Source of the DNA: Actinomyces sp. 432 | Lineage (GTDB): Bacteria > Actinomycetota > Actinomycetes > Actinomycetales > Actinomycetaceae | Direction of reading: 5' to 3' | NCBI RefSeq assembly: GCF_009930875.1 | Contig: NZ_CP025249.1 | Coordinates: 1 to 64,000, forward strand | Length of the DNA stretch: 64,000 nucleotides | Part shown: positions 11,914 through 20,212 of the stretch, one piece after another | Position numbering within the stretch: position 1 is the first letter of the stretch | How the letters are laid out: each line of letters begins with the position of its first letter | The notes under the pieces: model-generated | Databases searched by the model: none | Told to the model about the DNA's origin: nothing | The model's input: only the letters and a program-made list of their open reading frames with translations | Position numbers and translations under genes: made by a program

Positions 11914-12284
11914 GGGCGTCAAGGCACCTTCCGGACCGGCAAGTGCTGGCCGCGCGAATCTCGAACTGTGCAGGCCCGATCCACAGGTGCCCGGGGTTTG
12001 CGTGCACAGGCGGGCGCTCGGGCTGTCCCCAAGCTGTGGGTTGCTGGGTTTTCGGCTTGAATGCGCGGCCATGACGGGTTCATCCCCAGCTGTGTGCAAC
12101 CCTGTGGAGAACCACAGCGGTGTACTTCCCCAGCTGCCTCCACAGGTGTGGAGGAATGACAGCGGTGTACTTCCCCAGGATCCACAACGGTGGGTACACC
12201 TGTGGAGACAACGGCGATGACGGGTCATCCGGTTTGAGGGTGTGGTGGCTGCGCCGGGGTGAGTTTTCTGCTGCGCACGCTGGA
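11914..12284. other. Gene-free gap with TCCACA cluster
   Basis: No gene is convincing between 11914 and 12678. From about 11976 to 12206 the core TCCACA/TGTGGA occurs six times. Two sites, CGATCCACA and GGATCCACA, match TTATCCACA at 7 of 9 positions. A perfect palindrome CCTCCACA-GG-TGTGGAGG lies near 12138. The 20-mer ACAGCGGTGTACTTCCCCAG is repeated at 12114 and 12159. A DnaA-binding cluster outside oriC is possible but unproven. Confidence 0.45.
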
Positions 12285-12372
12285 CGTTAACAACGCTACT
12301 TAACGGTCTGGTGTATACCTCGGGCCCCTTCAGCAGACGGTTAACAGGCGTTGTTAACCCCGAAGTGGCGTT
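12285..12372 (+). repeat. Dispersed intergenic hairpin repeat, copy 1
   Basis: An imperfect inverted repeat. GTTAACAACGCTACTTAACG (12286) pairs with GGTTAACAGGCGTTGTTAAC (12339) around TGTATACCTC and CCCTTCAGCAG. The same unit, about 80 bp, occurs in the opposite orientation at 29863-29944, with TGTATACCTC, CCCTTCAGCAG, GCGTTGTTAAC and GAAGTGGCGT conserved. No transposase is linked. The 300 bp to 12678 hold two CCGAGGACGA copies and nothing gene-like. Confidence 0.7.
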
Positions 12373-12678
12373 GCAGATGATCCCGTGTCGTCGACGACCG
12401 CCCGCCGACAGCGACGACGTCCTCGCCCACCCGAGGACGACTCCGCATGCCCGAGGACGACCTGCACGGGTCGAGCACGTCCTTATAAGCCCGAAGCCTC
12501 CACAGCCGGTATACTTCATGACTGCGCGCGACGCCGGCCGGACAGGGGTGGCCTGCGAACTACGCAGGCGCCTGGCGCCGTCACCGCGTCCCCGGCGTGT
12601 GCGGAGTGCGGGTACGCCTATATGCCTCGGGGCGCCCTGCTATGAAGTCGACCCGGGGCCAGGAGCGCGGAGCCCTAG

Positions 12679-13515
12679 TTAGACCAGAAGCAGGCGGATG
12701 GTAGCCAGGGCAACTAGCACCACCGCTACGGCGGCGGTACCCCACAGGCCAACGGCGGTCTGGCGCCCGCGTGGCGCCCAGGCGTAGACCGCTGCCAATG
12801 CGAGCCCGGTAAGGAAGCCCCCCAGGTGTCCTTGCCAGGAGATATTTGCCCCTACCACCGAGATCACCATGTTGATCACCAGCAGGCCCACGATGGTGGA
12901 GGTATCCCGCCCAAAACGCCGCTGAATCACGAACACGGCGGCAAACAGTCCGAAGATGGCGCCAGACGCCCCCACGGTTCCCGTGACCCAGGACCACGCT
13001 GTCGGCGTTGCCAGCCAGTAGATCGCCGTCGACCCGCCGAGGGCGCTCAGTGCCGCCAGGGCGACGAACCGCCAACGGCCCAGCAGCGGCTCAAGCTGGC
13101 TGCCGAGCACCCACAGTGCCCACATGTTCATGGCCAGGTGCACCAGCGATCCGTGCAGGAACGCGGTGGACAGGAAGCGCCAGGGCTGGGCTGCGGCCAG
13201 TGCGGGGACGAAGTCGAACCAACCGGTGACCGCGGGGTAGACCATCTGCATCAGGTAGACGGCCACACAAATACCCACTAGCAGCTTGGTGACCAACGCA
13301 TCCGCTACTGCGGTACCGCCCAGCACGGTGCGCACGCCGCGCCTACCGGAGCTCGCCCGGCGAGCACAGTCCACACAGTGAATACCGACGGCGCTGGGTA
13401 CCTGACACTCCGGGCAGGCCGGGCGATCACAGCGCTGGCAGCGCACGTAGGCCACCCGCTCGGGGTGGCGCGGGCACACCGGCGCCGTGCCGTCCTGCGG
13501 GTTGGGTCCGGTCAT
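12679..13515 (-). CDS. Rhomboid-family intramembrane serine protease
   Basis: The 278-residue protein should cleave substrate membrane helices. The N-terminus is a zinc-ribbon-like segment (CPRHPE, CQRCDRPACPEC, CVDC; residues 14-50). Six predicted membrane helices follow. The catalytic serine is Ser184 in GASGAIFG and the partner histidine is His230 in GHLGG; HLAMNMWALW supplies the conserved loop-side motif. The cysteine-rich head plus rhomboid core is common in actinobacteria. It lies 37 nt downstream of the cyclophilin gene on the same strand and may share its transcript. Confidence 0.92.
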   Translation of the reverse strand: MTGPNPQDGTAPVCPRHPERVAYVRCQRCDRPACPECQVPSAVGIHCVDCARRASSGRRGVRTVLGGTAVADALVTKLLVGICVAVYLMQMVYPAVTGWFDFVPALAAAQPWRFLSTAFLHGSLVHLAMNMWALWVLGSQLEPLLGRWRFVALAALSALGGSTAIYWLATPTAWSWVTGTVGASGAIFGLFAAVFVIQRRFGRDTSTIVGLLVINMVISVVGANISWQGHLGGFLTGLALAAVYAWAPRGRQTAVGLWGTAAVAVVLVALATIRLLLV

Positions 13516-13552
13516 GAATCAATCCCGTCGCGACGACGTCGCCGAGACCACC

Positions 13553-14095
13553 TCATCGCTGGATGGTCACCGAGGTGATAACAACGTCCTCGAGCGGGCG
13601 GTCGCGCGGGTCCGTGGCCACAGCGGAAATGGCGTCCACCACCCGGCGGGACGCCTCGTCGGCGACGGCGCCGAAGATCGTGTGCTTGCCCTGCAGCCAC
13701 TCGGTGGGGGCGGTAGTGATGAAGAACTGGGAGCCGTTGGTGCCCTTGCCCAGGCGGCGGCCGGCATTGGCCATGGCCAGCACGTAGGGTGCCGTGAAGG
13801 TCAGGGAGGGGTCGATCTCGTCGTCGAAGACGTAGCCGGGACCGCCGGTGCCGGTGCCCAGCGGGTCACCGCCCTGGATCATGAAGCCCGGGATCACCCG
13901 GTGGAAGACGACACCCTCGTACAGGGGGGCGTTGGACTGCTCGCCCGTGCGCGGATCCGTCCAGGTCTTCTCACCGGTGGCTAGGCCAACAAAGTTGGCG
14001 ACGGTCTCCGGCGCCTGCGCGGGGAAGAGTTCGAGTCGAATATCGCCGAGGCTGGTGTGCAGTGTCGCTTCGATGGTCGCTTCCATGCTCGTCAT
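13553..14095 (-). CDS. Peptidyl-prolyl cis-trans isomerase (cyclophilin)
   Basis: This 180-residue single-domain cyclophilin accelerates proline isomerisation during folding. It shows the typical motifs GDIRLELFPAQAPETVANFV, YEGVVFHRVIPGFMIQGGDP (catalytic Arg and Gln), GTNGSQFFIT and LQGKHTIFGAV. No signal peptide is seen, so it is probably cytosolic. The ATG at 14095 and another three codons later are both possible. The gene stands next to pkn/rodA-type clusters in related genomes. Confidence 0.95.
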   Translation of the reverse strand: MTSMEATIEATLHTSLGDIRLELFPAQAPETVANFVGLATGEKTWTDPRTGEQSNAPLYEGVVFHRVIPGFMIQGGDPLGTGTGGPGYVFDDEIDPSLTFTAPYVLAMANAGRRLGKGTNGSQFFITTAPTEWLQGKHTIFGAVADEASRRVVDAISAVATDPRDRPLEDVVITSVTIQR

Positions 14096-14233
14096 CGTCG
14101 CACGTGTTGCCGGAGCAATCCCGGGACCCGGTGTTCACCCCAGGCAGAACGCTTCCCAGGTTGGTGTGTGGGAGCTGCGTTACAGTGCCACCATTGGGTG
14201 AACAACCTCATCGTTCCGAGCAGGGAGACCGAC

Positions 14234-14857
14234 ATGGTTTGCAATTTCCGTGACAAGAAGATCGAGTCTGATCGCAGCCGTCTTGAGGCCGCCACGCTCG
14301 CGGACAGTATCGCCGCCCAGGCCGGGCGCGCCGTCGGTTGGGCGACGCCGCGCGTGAACCGGGCGCGGGAGGAATTCATCAGGGCCGCCAGGGAGGCGCA
14401 GGTACGCGCACAGCCGGTCGTCGAGCAGGCGCGTACGCGGGTGGTTGAGGAGTATGTCCCGGCTGCCCAGCGCGCCGCTGAGGGAGCACGCATCCGGGTG
14501 GTTGAGGAGTACGTTCCTGCCGCCCAGCGCGCCGCGATCGCCGCCCAGGAGGCCGTCAACACCGAGGGCACGCTTACCGAGCGCGCCCAGCGCGCCGCCC
14601 TTGCCGCGAAGCAGGCGGCACTGACCCCGGAGGTACCAGTGAAGAAGAAGCACCCCGTCCTCAAGACGTTCTGCTGGCTCACCGTCGCCGGCTGCGCCGC
14701 AGGCGCCGCGTACGTGATTTGGCGCCGCAGTCAGCCGGTGGAGGACCCGTGGGCGGAGGAGTACTGGGCCGACTCCACCGATGAGCCTGCGGCTGAGGAA
14801 CCGGTCGCACCGGAGGCCGCAGCCGAGGCCGCTCCGGAGGAGTCAGCCGCCGACTGA
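14234..14857 (+). CDS. Predicted single-pass membrane protein with coiled repeats
   Basis: I do not recognise this 207-residue protein beyond a resemblance to small actinobacterial DUF5324-type proteins. It has an Ala/Arg-rich helical N-terminal half with a near-exact internal repeat (RVVEEYVPAAQRAA near residues 73 and 90). One membrane helix follows (TFCWLTVAGCAAGAAYVIW, about 148-166), then an acidic Ala/Glu tail. The helical repeats suggest an amphipathic rod anchored in the membrane. ATG 14234 follows GGGAGACC. The function is unknown. Confidence 0.7.
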   Translation: MVCNFRDKKIESDRSRLEAATLADSIAAQAGRAVGWATPRVNRAREEFIRAAREAQVRAQPVVEQARTRVVEEYVPAAQRAAEGARIRVVEEYVPAAQRAAIAAQEAVNTEGTLTERAQRAALAAKQAALTPEVPVKKKHPVLKTFCWLTVAGCAAGAAYVIWRRSQPVEDPWAEEYWADSTDEPAAEEPVAPEAAAEAAPEESAAD

Positions 14858-14876
14858 AGGCCCGCATAACTCAGCC

Positions 14877-14952
14877 GGGACGGCTAGCAGGGCCGTCCCA
14901 AGGTACGTCGGCACCCATCCGTGGATCACGCGGGTGGGTGCCGACGCGTACC
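14877..14952 (+). terminator. Two hairpins, probable terminator
   Basis: GGGACGGC (14877-14884) pairs perfectly with GCCGTCCC (14892-14899). Right after it, GGTACGTCGGCACCCA (14902) pairs with TGGGTGCCGACGCGTACC (14935-14952) with two bulged bases. They begin about 20 nt after the preceding stop. There is no U tract, as is common in high-GC actinobacteria. Confidence 0.55.
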
Positions 14953-15135
14953 GGCTCCCTCGGCCGACGGCGGCGCCGAGCGGTGGTCGCGAGTGATGGC
15001 TGCCGGCGGTGGATCTGGGTTACGTCAGTGGATGCTGGCGGTCGCGGCGTCGTCTTCGGCCGCGTCGGCCGGTGGCGGTGCACGGAATACGAAATAGGTG
15101 TGGTCCTGGACACGTCACGTGGTTAGGGTTGTGCC

Positions 15136-15996
15136 ATGAGCGCCGCCATTCCTGCACCTGCCCTTCCACTCCGCCAGGGCACTGCGGGCGCCGATCCCGT
15201 GGCGATCCCGCAGCTCGGATTCGGGACCTACAAGGTTGGTGACGCGGATGCCGAGCGTGCCGTCAGTCAGGCACTGGAAGCCGGGTACCGCCATATCGAC
15301 ACCGCCCAGATGTACGGCAACGAGGCCGGCGTGGGGCGGGCGCTGGCCGCCTCCGGCATCCCCCGTGAGCAGTTGTGGGTCACCTCCAAGCTGAACAACC
15401 CTAATCACCGCCGTGACGACGCGCTGCGCAGTTTTGATGCCACCTTGCGGGACCTGCAATTGGAGGTCTTGGACCTGTTCCTGGTGCACTGGCCGCTGGC
15501 CAACGCCCCTGGGATCGACTTGGTGGACACCTGGCGCACCATGATTGAGATCCTCCGCTCCGGGCGCGTGCGCGCGATAGGCGTTTCCAACTATCAGGCC
15601 GAGCACCTGCGCACCATTATTGACGCCACCGGGGTGGTGCCGGCCATCAACCAGATCGAGCTGCACCCGTACCTGATCCAGCGGGAACTGCGCAATGTCC
15701 ACGAGGAGCTCGGCATCGTCACTGAGTCCTGGTCGCCGCTCGGCCGCGGCCGCCTGCTGGAGGATCCCGAGCTGGTTCGGGTTGCCGCGGAGCTGGGTGT
15801 CACGCCCGCACAGGTTATTGTCCGCTGGCACTTGCAGCACGGCCTGGTGGTCATTCCTAAGACCACGCATGCCGTGCGCATGCGCGAGAATGCCGACGTG
15901 TTCAGCTTTGCGCTGAGCCCAGAGCAAATGGCCGCCGTCGACGCCCTGGACCGGGGAATGCGCACCGGCTCGCACCCTGATCAGGTGCAGGTCTGA
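15136..15996 (+). CDS. Aldo/keto reductase
   Basis: A 286-residue NADPH-dependent oxidoreductase of the AKR superfamily, closest by motif to the 2,5-diketo-D-gluconate reductase type (AKR5). Catalytic tetrad residues are visible: Asp and Tyr in DTAQMYGNE, Lys in VTSKLN, His in LVHWPLA. The cofactor-binding C-terminal loop VIPKTTHAVRMREN is present. It is a complete TIM-barrel length. The physiological substrate cannot be read from sequence. The gene stands alone between terminator-like hairpins and crgA. Confidence 0.92.
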   Translation: MSAAIPAPALPLRQGTAGADPVAIPQLGFGTYKVGDADAERAVSQALEAGYRHIDTAQMYGNEAGVGRALAASGIPREQLWVTSKLNNPNHRRDDALRSFDATLRDLQLEVLDLFLVHWPLANAPGIDLVDTWRTMIEILRSGRVRAIGVSNYQAEHLRTIIDATGVVPAINQIELHPYLIQRELRNVHEELGIVTESWSPLGRGRLLEDPELVRVAAELGVTPAQVIVRWHLQHGLVVIPKTTHAVRMRENADVFSFALSPEQMAAVDALDRGMRTGSHPDQVQV

Positions 15997-16137
15997 GCTC
16001 GCGGTGAACCGTAGTTCGTGACCGGGTAGGGCGCTGCGGAATGCCAACCGCGGACGGGTCATCCCTTAGGCTAGGGCGCGGCACATCTCGGGCTGCGGGC
16101 CGCCGACGTCGTCCGCAGGGCAAGTGAGGAGGCGCGA

Positions 16138-16491
16138 GTGGCGCGGACTGAGGGTGAGAAGAAGACGAGGCCGGAGCGCTCCGGTAACCCGGCCAAGCGG
16201 GCTGCGGCGGAGCGTGCGCGTATTGAGGAGTCCCGGGCCGCCGCCAACCGTGTCTCCCGCGTGCCTCGCAAGGTTAAGGAGAATGGCTCACCGCGCTGGT
16301 ACGCCCCGCTGATGGTCACGCTCCTGGTGGTTGGCCTGCTGTGGGTGGTGGTCACCTACCTGTTCAAGGGTGCCTACCCGCTGCCGTACTTCGTTGAGAA
16401 CCATGCCAGTGACTGGCTGGTAAACGGCAACCTGTATGTGGGCTTCGCGATCATGCTGGTGGGTTTCCTGGGCCTGTTGCGCTGGAAGTAG
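16138..16491 (+). CDS. crgA: Cell division protein CrgA
   Basis: CrgA is a small membrane protein that coordinates FtsZ-ring and wall-synthesis proteins at the actinobacterial septum. The 117-residue product has a basic N-terminus, then two membrane helices: APLMVTLLVVGLLWVVVTYL and NLYVGFAIMLVGFLGLL, with the family loop YPLPYFVENHASDWLVNGN between them. The GTG at 16138 follows GTGAGGAGG. It starts a plus-strand set (crgA-sortase-small protein) that faces the pkn operon, a common actinobacterial arrangement. Confidence 0.93.
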   Translation: MARTEGEKKTRPERSGNPAKRAAAERARIEESRAAANRVSRVPRKVKENGSPRWYAPLMVTLLVVGLLWVVVTYLFKGAYPLPYFVENHASDWLVNGNLYVGFAIMLVGFLGLLRWK

Positions 16492-16504
16492 CTGAGGGGA
16501 GCGC

Positions 16505-17275
16505 ATGACGGCAAAGAGTGCCCGGCGCCATGCCGGACGGCGTCGGCGAGGCAGGCGGGTATTTAACTCCGTCCTGTTCGGACTGGGTGAGCTGCTGATT
16601 ACCGCCGGCCTGGTGGTGGCACTGTTCCTGGTGTGGCAGCTGTGGTGGACGGGTCTGGAGGCGAATGCCAGGGCCGACGCCGTGGCCACCGGCTTCGTTT
16701 CCACCCAGGTTGATTCCCCTAATGTTGAGGGCACCAGGCACTATGACGATCCGCCCGAGGTGGCACCCGTGGGCTACGGGCAGGTGATTGGGATGCTCGT
16801 TGTGCCCAAGTGGTACGGCGTCACTAACAACAACATGCCGATCCTGGAGGGTATAGGTGCCGACGTGCTGGATCAGGCGGCTGCCGGTCACTACCCCGAT
16901 ACCCAGCAGCTCGGCGCCATCGGCAACTTCGCCATCGCCGGCCACCGCCGCACCAACGGAAACTCCTTCAGGCGCATTGACCTGCTGGAGGAGGGCGATG
17001 AGATCATCGTGGCCACCCGTGATACCTGGTACGTGTATACGGTTACGAGCCACGAGATTGTTGAGCCCACCGATGTTGACGTGATCGCCCCGGTACCGGG
17101 TGAGCCCGGCGTCGCCCCCACCGAGCGCATGCTGACCATGACTACTTGCCACTCGCTGACTGTGGGCGAATGGGGCAATGATCATCGCTGGATCACTCAC
17201 GCGAAGTTTGCGTACTGGATGGAGCGCGCGGAGGGTCGTCCTGCCTCGGTGCTCAATGACGAGGGGGTCAACTGA
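16505..17275 (+). CDS. Class E sortase
   Basis: This 256-residue transpeptidase should anchor surface proteins to peptidoglycan. One membrane helix near residues 25-48 follows a basic cytoplasmic N-terminus. Catalytic residues are visible: His147 (AIAGHRRT), Cys215 (TMTTCHS) and Arg228 (NDHRWITHAKF). The pattern fits class E, which usually recognises LAXTG-type signals. The gene starts 13 nt after crgA. Its stop overlaps the next small gene by 1 nt. Confidence 0.92.
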   Translation: MTAKSARRHAGRRRRGRRVFNSVLFGLGELLITAGLVVALFLVWQLWWTGLEANARADAVATGFVSTQVDSPNVEGTRHYDDPPEVAPVGYGQVIGMLVVPKWYGVTNNNMPILEGIGADVLDQAAAGHYPDTQQLGAIGNFAIAGHRRTNGNSFRRIDLLEEGDEIIVATRDTWYVYTVTSHEIVEPTDVDVIAPVPGEPGVAPTERMLTMTTCHSLTVGEWGNDHRWITHAKFAYWMERAEGRPASVLNDEGVN

Positions 17276-17430
17276 TGTACGGGTGGATCTGGCGGCACCT
17301 GCCGGGCCCGGTGTGGCTGCGTGCGATTGAGGCACTGGTGTTGGCAGCGGCAGTGGTCCTGTTCCTGTTCGAGGTTGTCTTCCCCTGGGCCAACGAGATG
17401 TGGGACCTCTCCGGTGAGGCAACCGTATAG
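17275..17430 (+). CDS. Small membrane protein downstream of sortase
   Basis: A 51-residue protein starting MYGWIWRHLPGPVWLR with one membrane helix (AIEALVLAAAVVLFLFEVVF) and a short outside tail ending SGEATV. The ATG overlaps the sortase stop as TGATG. Similar small proteins with a YxWIWRHLPGP start follow this gene set in many actinobacteria, often before trpG/pabA, which is missing here. The function is unknown. Confidence 0.8.
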   Translation: MYGWIWRHLPGPVWLRAIEALVLAAAVVLFLFEVVFPWANEMWDLSGEATV

Positions 17431-17820
17431 ACGGATCTGGTTCCAGGTGTGGGCTGCTGCGTAGGAGCTCGTGCTCGGGAGGTCGTCGTCGGGCTTGTTG
17501 GATCGTGCTCGGGTACAGGAAGCCGTCACCGGTAGCGCCGATGTGCCTAGTACATACTCGCCGAAGCGTGCACGTTCTTAGGCCGATGAGGACGTTCTCG
17601 GGCCGATAACGACGATGCCGTCCCGGCGGGCCCGGCCGTGTTGGTGGCCTTGGACGAATCGTGGGAGTCGTTGATGACGCTCGGCTCCGGGAGCGGGGCG
17701 GTAGTCGCTGACGGCGTCGGCCAGCAATCGCTGGAATTGCTGGAATTACAGCGGTACTGCTCCGCGCTCCAGGTGCCGCGGGGAGGTGCGCCCATGCGCG
17801 CACGTCACAGCAGGCGAGTA
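17431..17820. other. Gene-free convergent gap
   Basis: From 17431 to 18388 the sortase and pknB operons converge and no protein gene is supported. The trpG/pabA gene often found here is absent. The first 390 bp show GCTCGGGAGGTCGTCG-type low-complexity sequence and no clear terminator. The rest is the two repeat arrays listed separately; 18255-18388 holds nothing recognised. Confidence 0.6.
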
Positions 17821-17970
17821 CCACACCCCGCGCCGTGCGGGCCGTGCGGCACCCGCGCCCGCGGACAAGCCTGCGCGCCCACCACACCCCGCGCCGTGCG
17901 GGCCGTGCGGCACCCGCGCCCGCGGACAAGCCTGCGCGCCCACCACACCCCGCGCCGTGCGGGCCGCGCG
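17821..17970 (+). repeat. 61-bp tandem repeat, about 2.4 copies
   Basis: The unit beginning CCACACCCCGCGCCGTGCGG starts at 17821, 17882 and 17943, an exact 61-bp period. The first two units are essentially identical and the third is cut off after GTGCGGGCCG. Short ORFs through it are frame-open artefacts of the GC-rich unit. Confidence 0.9.
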
Positions 17971-18017
17971 CCATTGCGAAGGGCGCGGACCGGGCCGGCT
18001 CGCTCGTACGCCCCGGG

Positions 18018-18254
18018 GTGAGGGTTCGGTACTTCGCGTGACGGTTCGGCACTTGGCACCGACGCTTCGGCACCGCGACGTGACGGTTCGGCACTTCCGG
18101 TGACGGTTCGTACCTTTGCACCGACGCTTCGTACTTTTCGGTGACGCTACGTACCCCTGCGGTACGAACCGTCATCACCAGGTACGAATCGTCGACCGGA
18201 ACGTACGAACCGTCATCACCAGGTACGAACCGTCGCGCCGGAGTACGAACCGCC
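18018..18254. repeat. Inverted array of 12 motifs, 20-21 bp period
   Basis: Seven units of the form GTGACGGTTCGKAC (variants CCGACGCTTCGG, GTGACGCTACGTAC) start at 18018, 18038, 18059, 18080, 18100, 18121 and 18141. Five units in the opposite orientation, GTACGAACCGTC, start at 18162, 18182, 18203, 18223 and 18243. Spacing is 20 or 21 bp throughout, two helical turns. The halves are reverse complements, so the region can also fold as a long hairpin. A weaker unit may precede it near 17996. The function is unknown. Confidence 0.88.
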
Positions 18255-18388
18255 ACACCGACCTACCGAGATACGCATACCTGACACCACCATGCCCTTG
18301 AGCTGGAGAGCCGGACTAGCCCGCGCAGTCGCCTGCGCCTATGCGCGCGGACGGGTGCCGGCCTGGCCATATCTACCGACCTCGGCGG

Positions 18389-20212
18389 TTACTGGTCGGC
18401 CTGGTTGTGCTCGTCGTCATTCGCCTCGGCGGACTGCGCGGTTGTGGGCTGCTGCGTCGGAGCGATGGTGGCAGGCGCCTGGTAGGTGTAGTGAGTGATG
18501 GTCAGCGTCACCGACTGGCCGGTGTCAACCGAGGATCCCGCGCCCGGGTCTACCGCGGTGACAACGTACTGGTCGTCCTTGCTCTCATCATTGGTGGTCT
18601 CCTCCACCGTGGAGCTGTTGTAGTTCAGGCCGGCGGCAGTAATTGCGGCCTGCCCCTCCTCCTGCGACATGCCAACCACATTCGGCACCGTGGTCTTGCC
18701 CGAAGACACCACTAGGGAGACCGTCGAGCCGCGCTCCACCGGGGTTCCGGCCACCGGGTCGGTGCGGATGACCGCGCCAGAGGCGACGTCGGCGGAGTCC
18801 TCGGTGGTTACGTCACCGACGCTCAGGCCGGCGTCGGTGATCGCCGTACGGGCATCGGCCTGGGACTTGCCGGTCACGTCGGGTACATCCACCATGGCCG
18901 AACCGGAGGAGAAGTGCACGGTGACGGTGGAGCCCAGCAGCACCGAGGTACCGTCGCCGGGGTCGGTGGATACGGCCAGGCCGGCGTCAACCGTGTCTGA
19001 GTTGACGTCCTCACCCTTCTCGTAAACCAGCCCCAGGCCCTCAATGGCGGCCTGTGCATCGGACTCGCTCATGCCGGACACGTTCGGCACGGCCACAGCC
19101 GTGGCGGTCGGCGTCGGGGTGGGGGTCGGGCCGCCACCGAAGAACCCTGAGGCGGACAGCCCCAGCAGCGTGCCCAGGCCGATTAGGGCAATCAGGACAA
19201 GCACCCACAGCCACCAGCGCCTACGCGGCTGCTCCTCCTCCTCCGACGGCGCCGCCGACTCCTCCTCCGGGGAGGGTGCGGCAGCGGCGGCCTCCGGGGC
19301 CATGACGGCGGTGGCCGCCCAGGTGTCGGTAGCCGGCGCGGCCACGTCCAGGCCGCGGGCAGCCGCCAGCAGATCGGCCCGCATATGCGCGGCGTCCTGG
19401 TAGCGGTCATCCCGGTTCTTGGCCAGGGCCTTGAGGACCACCCGGTCCAGGGAGTCGGGGATGTCGGCGGCGATGGACGACGGCGTCTTCGGGATCTCCC
19501 GAACGTGCTGGTAGGCGATCGCCACCGCCGAGTCGCCGGTGAAGGGCGGCTGGCCGGTGAGCAGCTCATACAGCAGGCAGCCGGTGGAGTACAGGTCAGA
19601 GCGGGCATCGACCACCTCGCCGCGGGCCTGCTCCGGGGACAGGTACTGGGCGGTACCGACCACGGCGTGCGTCTGGGTGACGGTAGCGGCAGAGTCCTCC
19701 ACGGCCCGGGCGATGCCGAAGTCCATGACCTTCACGGCGCCGGCCTGGGTGAGCATGATGTTGCCGGGCTTGATGTCGCGGTGCACGATGCCGGCGCGGT
19801 GGGAGTACTCCAGGGCGTCGAGTACTCCGGTGGTGATCTCCACCGCCTCCGGGATCGGTACCGCCTCGCCCTCGCCGAGGAGCTCACGCACCGTGTGCCC
19901 CTCGACGTACTCCATGACGATGAAGGGGACGACCCGGGTTGAGCCGTCGGGCTGGGTCAGTTCCTCCTCACCGGAGTCGTATACGGCCACAATCGACGGA
20001 TGGTTCAGGGCAGCCGCAGACTGCGCCTCCCGCCGAAACCGCGCCTGGAAGGTGGGGTCTCCGGCGATGTCCGAGCGCAGCAGCTTGATGGCGACGATTC
20101 GGCTCAGACGCGTGTCATAACCGAGGTGCACCTCGGCCATGCCGCCGCGACCGATGAGCTCTCGCAGCTCGTACCGTCCGGCGAGCATCTGCTGAGGGGA
20201 CTGAATCGTCAC
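18389..20212 (-). CDS. pknB: Ser/Thr protein kinase PknB with PASTA domains
   Basis: A 607-residue transmembrane kinase that couples peptidoglycan state to growth and division. The kinase domain (about 10-275) has the glycine loop GRGGMAEVHLG, VAIKLL, catalytic HRDIKPGN, DFG and the activation-loop THAVVGTAQYLSPEQA. A juxtamembrane Ala/Glu-rich linker leads to one helix (WWLWVLVLIALIGLGTLLGL, about 333). Three PASTA repeats follow (VPNVSGM, VPDVTGK, VPNVVGM). The end is Gln/Thr-rich. Mycobacterial PknB has four PASTA units. The GTG start overlaps pknA by 4 nt; it is the last gene of the operon. Confidence 0.96.
   Translation of the reverse strand: MTIQSPQQMLAGRYELRELIGRGGMAEVHLGYDTRLSRIVAIKLLRSDIAGDPTFQARFRREAQSAAALNHPSIVAVYDSGEEELTQPDGSTRVVPFIVMEYVEGHTVRELLGEGEAVPIPEAVEITTGVLDALEYSHRAGIVHRDIKPGNIMLTQAGAVKVMDFGIARAVEDSAATVTQTHAVVGTAQYLSPEQARGEVVDARSDLYSTGCLLYELLTGQPPFTGDSAVAIAYQHVREIPKTPSSIAADIPDSLDRVVLKALAKNRDDRYQDAAHMRADLLAAARGLDVAAPATDTWAATAVMAPEAAAAAPSPEEESAAPSEEEEQPRRRWWLWVLVLIALIGLGTLLGLSASGFFGGGPTPTPTPTATAVAVPNVSGMSESDAQAAIEGLGLVYEKGEDVNSDTVDAGLAVSTDPGDGTSVLLGSTVTVHFSSGSAMVDVPDVTGKSQADARTAITDAGLSVGDVTTEDSADVASGAVIRTDPVAGTPVERGSTVSLVVSSGKTTVPNVVGMSQEEGQAAITAAGLNYNSSTVEETTNDESKDDQYVVTAVDPGAGSSVDTGQSVTLTITHYTYQAPATIAPTQQPTTAQSAEANDDEHNQADQ

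Noticed and set aside
11536..12519. 327-codon minus-strand frame
   Set aside because: Antisense to DUF4342 and through non-coding repeats; no domain.
17547..18103. Small ORFs in the repeat region
   Set aside because: Frames exist on both strands of the 61-bp repeat and encode only Arg/Ala/Pro-rich sequence.
18018..18254. CRISPR array
   Set aside because: The units are contiguous ~20-bp motifs without unique spacers and they reverse orientation midway.
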